The notes under the pieces: model-generated
What the model saw: only the letters and a program-made list of their open reading frames with translations
Told to the model about the DNA's origin: nothing
Database searches by the model: none
DNA from: Maridesulfovibrio bastinii DSM 16055
GTDB taxonomy: Bacteria > Desulfobacterota > Desulfovibrionia > Desulfovibrionales > Desulfovibrionaceae
Reading direction: 5' to 3'
Assembly: GCF_000429985.1 (NCBI RefSeq)
Contig: NZ_KE387015.1
Span: 47,499-111,498 of the forward strand
DNA length: 64,000 nucleotides
Program-made: the position numbers and the translations under genes
Shown here: one piece after another, positions 61,979 to 64,000 of the stretch
Layout of the letters: each line of letters begins with the position of its first letter
How positions within the stretch are numbered: position 1 is the stretch's first letter

Positions 61979-64000
61979 TTACTCTTCAAGCTCACTTGCA
62001 AGAACAGCAATCTCCTCACGAATAATTCTGGCTGCTTCGGCAGGAACGGCCTTTTCAAGCCTTTCTTCAAGAGTCTCGTCAAGCAGAAGCTTGAATTCAT
62101 TCTCCAGTTCTTCCTTGATTTCATCAATTTTTTCAACAAATCTGGGAACAAGGAATTCTTCAATATCTTCAGTCAAACGACTCTTTATTCTGTAAAAAGC
62201 AGGTGCATCCGGGTCAAGTTCACGCTCCAGAACAGAAGCTATTTTTTCTTCCGGATCAGGAAGACTGCTGATTCTGGATTCAATTTCTTCGCTTAACTCA
62301 GTTTTGGAAGATTCCAGTTTTTCAGAAAGCCTGCTTTCCAGCGAAGCTCCCAGTTCGGATATTCCAGACTCGACAAGACTTGAGATTTCAGCTCCAAGGC
62401 CTGATTTCAGTTCTGTCAGACCCGATTTAAGTTCTGTCAGGCCGGACTCCAGAGACTCAGAAATTCTGGAATCATTCTCTTCAAGAGCTTTTGAAATTTT
62501 TGCATCTTCGGACTCAAAGCCTTCCTTGATTCTGCTTTCCGCAGCTTCCAGCAATGAAGAACTGAGATTCTGTAATATTTCACCACTGCTATCAAGGGCG
62601 GTATTTACACAGGTCTCAACCTGACTGCTGAAGTCAGGCTCTTCTGAAGTTTTCGCTTCAAGAGCTTCAAGTCGGGCAGCAAGATCATCATAGCCGTTCA
62701 AACGTTCCTCAAGCTTGGCAGAGAGACTTTCGTAGTATCCCAGACGTTCTTCAAGCTCTACGATTCGTTCACTCAAAGCCTGATTAGCCTCGTTCAAAGC
62801 TGAAACTTCCTCAAATCTTGATTCAAATTCATCAAGACGTGATGAAAGTTCCTCTACCGCTGCGGAATCGTCAACAACGCTGACAACATCGGCCAGAGCC
62901 TCTTCCTCGTCAACTTCATCAAGATCAAGGTCTGAAAGGTCTATTTCAGCATCTTCCAGCAGTGCTCCCAGATCGATATCCTGATCATCAAGGGCGAGAT
63001 CGCCATCATCAAGATCGAGGCCACTATGATCATCTTCCGGCTCAACTTCAATGGCAGCTACTTCTTTGTCACGAAGTTCTAATTCAGAATCAGTTCGGGC
63101 AAGATCAAGATCTTCAATGTCAGCCAGATCTATTTCAGGAGCAGCCTCAGCAGCAGTTTCTTCCTCAGAATCGGTTACGTCCTCTTCCGGTTCGGCAATT
63201 TCGGATTCCGCATCCATTGCGGCAACATCAATTGTTTCCGGCTGGGCGTCTGCAATTTCATCAGGATCAACATCATCGGAATCAATCTCAACATCCGGCT
63301 CAAAATCTTCTACCATCTCAGAATCTTTTACTGGATCGACATCTTCAGGAATGGCTTTTTCTTCAGGGAAATCTTCTTCAATTTCATCAAGCGAAATATC
63401 TTCTGAGAGATCGAGACCTCCCTCACTAACATCAGAAATAAGACCTTCAAGGTCCTCTTCTGACAAGACTTCTTCCTGCACCTCGCCCAGATCAAGTTCT
63501 TCTCCGGCATCACCGAGTAGATCATCCAATTCAGAAAATTCGTCATCTGAATCAGTAAGCAGTTCATCAAGGTCCATAACTTCTTCACTGTCTTCAAAAA
63601 CGGAATCAAGGTCAGAATCCTCATCAACAGAAGAGTTACCGCCAAGTCCATCTATAAGACCATCAAGATCAACCTCATCTGCGGATGATCCGCTTTCTTC
63701 AAGCTCATCCAGATCAAGGTCATCAAGTCCCGGTATAGAAAAATCATCTTCGCTGTCTTGAGATAAATCGCCTGACTCTTCGGCTGTATCAGCAAGTTCC
63801 AAATCTCCGGGAGCAGATTCAGTAGCATTGTTGACAACAGGGTCAGTATTTACAGCATCATCTTTGGTCTCTTCAATGACAGAATCGGAATCTGCATCGT
63901 CAGCAGCTTCAGCTACGTCATCAAGAACCAGATCAACATCGTCACCGGCTTCGGCTACGTCATCGAGAACGAGGTCTACATCGTCACCAGCTTCGGCTAC
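61979..64000 (-). CDS. Very acidic, repeat-containing coiled-coil protein (N-terminus outside window)
   Basis: At least 673 residues; the frame runs off the right edge, and a TTG at 63802 is not a credible start. The first part consists of Asp/Glu-rich linkers with recurring LDxLDxL pieces (PGLDDLDLDELEESG, DLDELLTDSDDEFSELDDLLGD) and hardly any basic residues. A central coiled coil follows (SSRLDEFESRFEEVSALNEANQALSERIVELEERLGYYESL, written here in part). Then come Ser/Glu repeats such as LTELKSGLTELKSGL. No signal peptide or enzyme domain is visible. The plan recalls the acidic domains of FimV-like and cytoskeletal scaffold proteins, but I cannot assign it. Confidence 0.75.
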   Translation of the reverse strand, partial: VAEAGDDVDLVLDDVAEAGDDVDLVLDDVAEAADDADSDSVIEETKDDAVNTDPVVNNATESAPGDLELADTAEESGDLSQDSEDDFSIPGLDDLDLDELEESGSSADEVDLDGLIDGLGGNSSVDEDSDLDSVFEDSEEVMDLDELLTDSDDEFSELDDLLGDAGEELDLGEVQEEVLSEEDLEGLISDVSEGGLDLSEDISLDEIEEDFPEEKAIPEDVDPVKDSEMVEDFEPDVEIDSDDVDPDEIADAQPETIDVAAMDAESEIAEPEEDVTDSEEETAAEAAPEIDLADIEDLDLARTDSELELRDKEVAAIEVEPEDDHSGLDLDDGDLALDDQDIDLGALLEDAEIDLSDLDLDEVDEEEALADVVSVVDDSAAVEELSSRLDEFESRFEEVSALNEANQALSERIVELEERLGYYESLSAKLEERLNGYDDLAARLEALEAKTSEEPDFSSQVETCVNTALDSSGEILQNLSSSLLEAAESRIKEGFESEDAKISKALEENDSRISESLESGLTELKSGLTELKSGLGAEISSLVESGISELGASLESRLSEKLESSKTELSEEIESRISSLPDPEEKIASVLERELDPDAPAFYRIKSRLTEDIEEFLVPRFVEKIDEIKEELENEFKLLLDETLEERLEKAVPAEAARIIREEIAVLASELEE
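63875..64000 (-). repeat. 42-bp coding tandem repeat at window edge
   Basis: Two nearly identical 42-nt units encode VAEAGDDVDLVLDD, and a third, diverged unit starts VAEAADDADSD. The array continues past the window edge, so its copy number is unknown. Confidence 0.85.

Noticed and set aside
62962..63761. Long plus-strand frames (Gln/His/Pro-rich and Ser/Arg-rich) over the acidic protein gene
   Set aside because: They are antisense shadows of Asp/Glu-rich repeats, with low-complexity translations and no start signals.

Overview
The window looks like chromosomal DNA of a marine or salt-tolerant sulfate-reducing deltaproteobacterium of the Desulfovibrio group. The evidence is a soluble Sec-containing FdhAB with FdhE, a multihaem cytochrome fused to a bd-like membrane domain, the Na+-linked OadAGB decarboxylase, futalosine-type menaquinone genes, a betaine transporter, and many chemotaxis and two-component proteins. 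I see no phage, intact insertion sequence, CRISPR array or rRNA. There is one tRNA gene, for Leu (anticodon CAG). Most transcription units end in clear intrinsic terminators, so operon limits are easy to read.

Layout. 0-6 kb: the 3' part of a DEAD-box helicase, a two-gene bd-like/octahaem membrane cytochrome operon (minus), tRNA-Leu, and a secreted protein of unknown function beside about 1 kb of very AT-rich DNA. 7-10.3 kb: a structured RNA leader followed by proVWX-type betaine uptake genes. 10.5-17.7 kb: a formate dehydrogenase region with an FmdE/zinc-finger/molybdopterin-domain fusion, a ModE-like regulator, fdhA (in-frame UGA read as selenocysteine), fdhB and fdhE. 17.9-24.2 kb: a secreted protein, metF and metE (metE behind a cobalamin riboswitch with a good promoter), a lipoprotein, a decayed RCC1-repeat gene and a PilZ protein. 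24.7-32.3 kb: a chemoreceptor, an ATP-PEPCK-like protein and oadA-oadG-oadB. 33-36.3 kb: two very small membrane-protein genes, an orphan CbiM-like protein, a MATE exporter and HU.

36.4-46.8 kb is the most intriguing block: eight collinear genes behind a sigma-54 type promoter. They encode a Cache histidine kinase, two single-domain receivers, a TauE/SafE permease, a two-TM protein, a PEP-synthase-like protein with an unfamiliar C-terminus, a second kinase and a sigma-54 activator. 47-49 kb holds groES-groEL. 49-54.7 kb has a PHP-glycosyltransferase fusion and a PurS-PurL fusion. 54.9-61.6 kb has a minus-strand operon (nucleotide-sugar dehydrogenase, futalosine hydrolase, polyprenyl synthase, HDOD-PAS-GGDEF protein) and, separately, ubiE/menG with a tiny upstream gene behind an unexplained hairpin-rich RNA. 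The right edge cuts a very acidic, repeat-containing, coiled-coil protein.

Together the genes describe anaerobic respiration (formate oxidation, menaquinone, membrane cytochromes), C4/pyruvate metabolism, osmoadaptation and B12-responsive methionine synthesis. All functions are read by eye from motifs; no database search was run.
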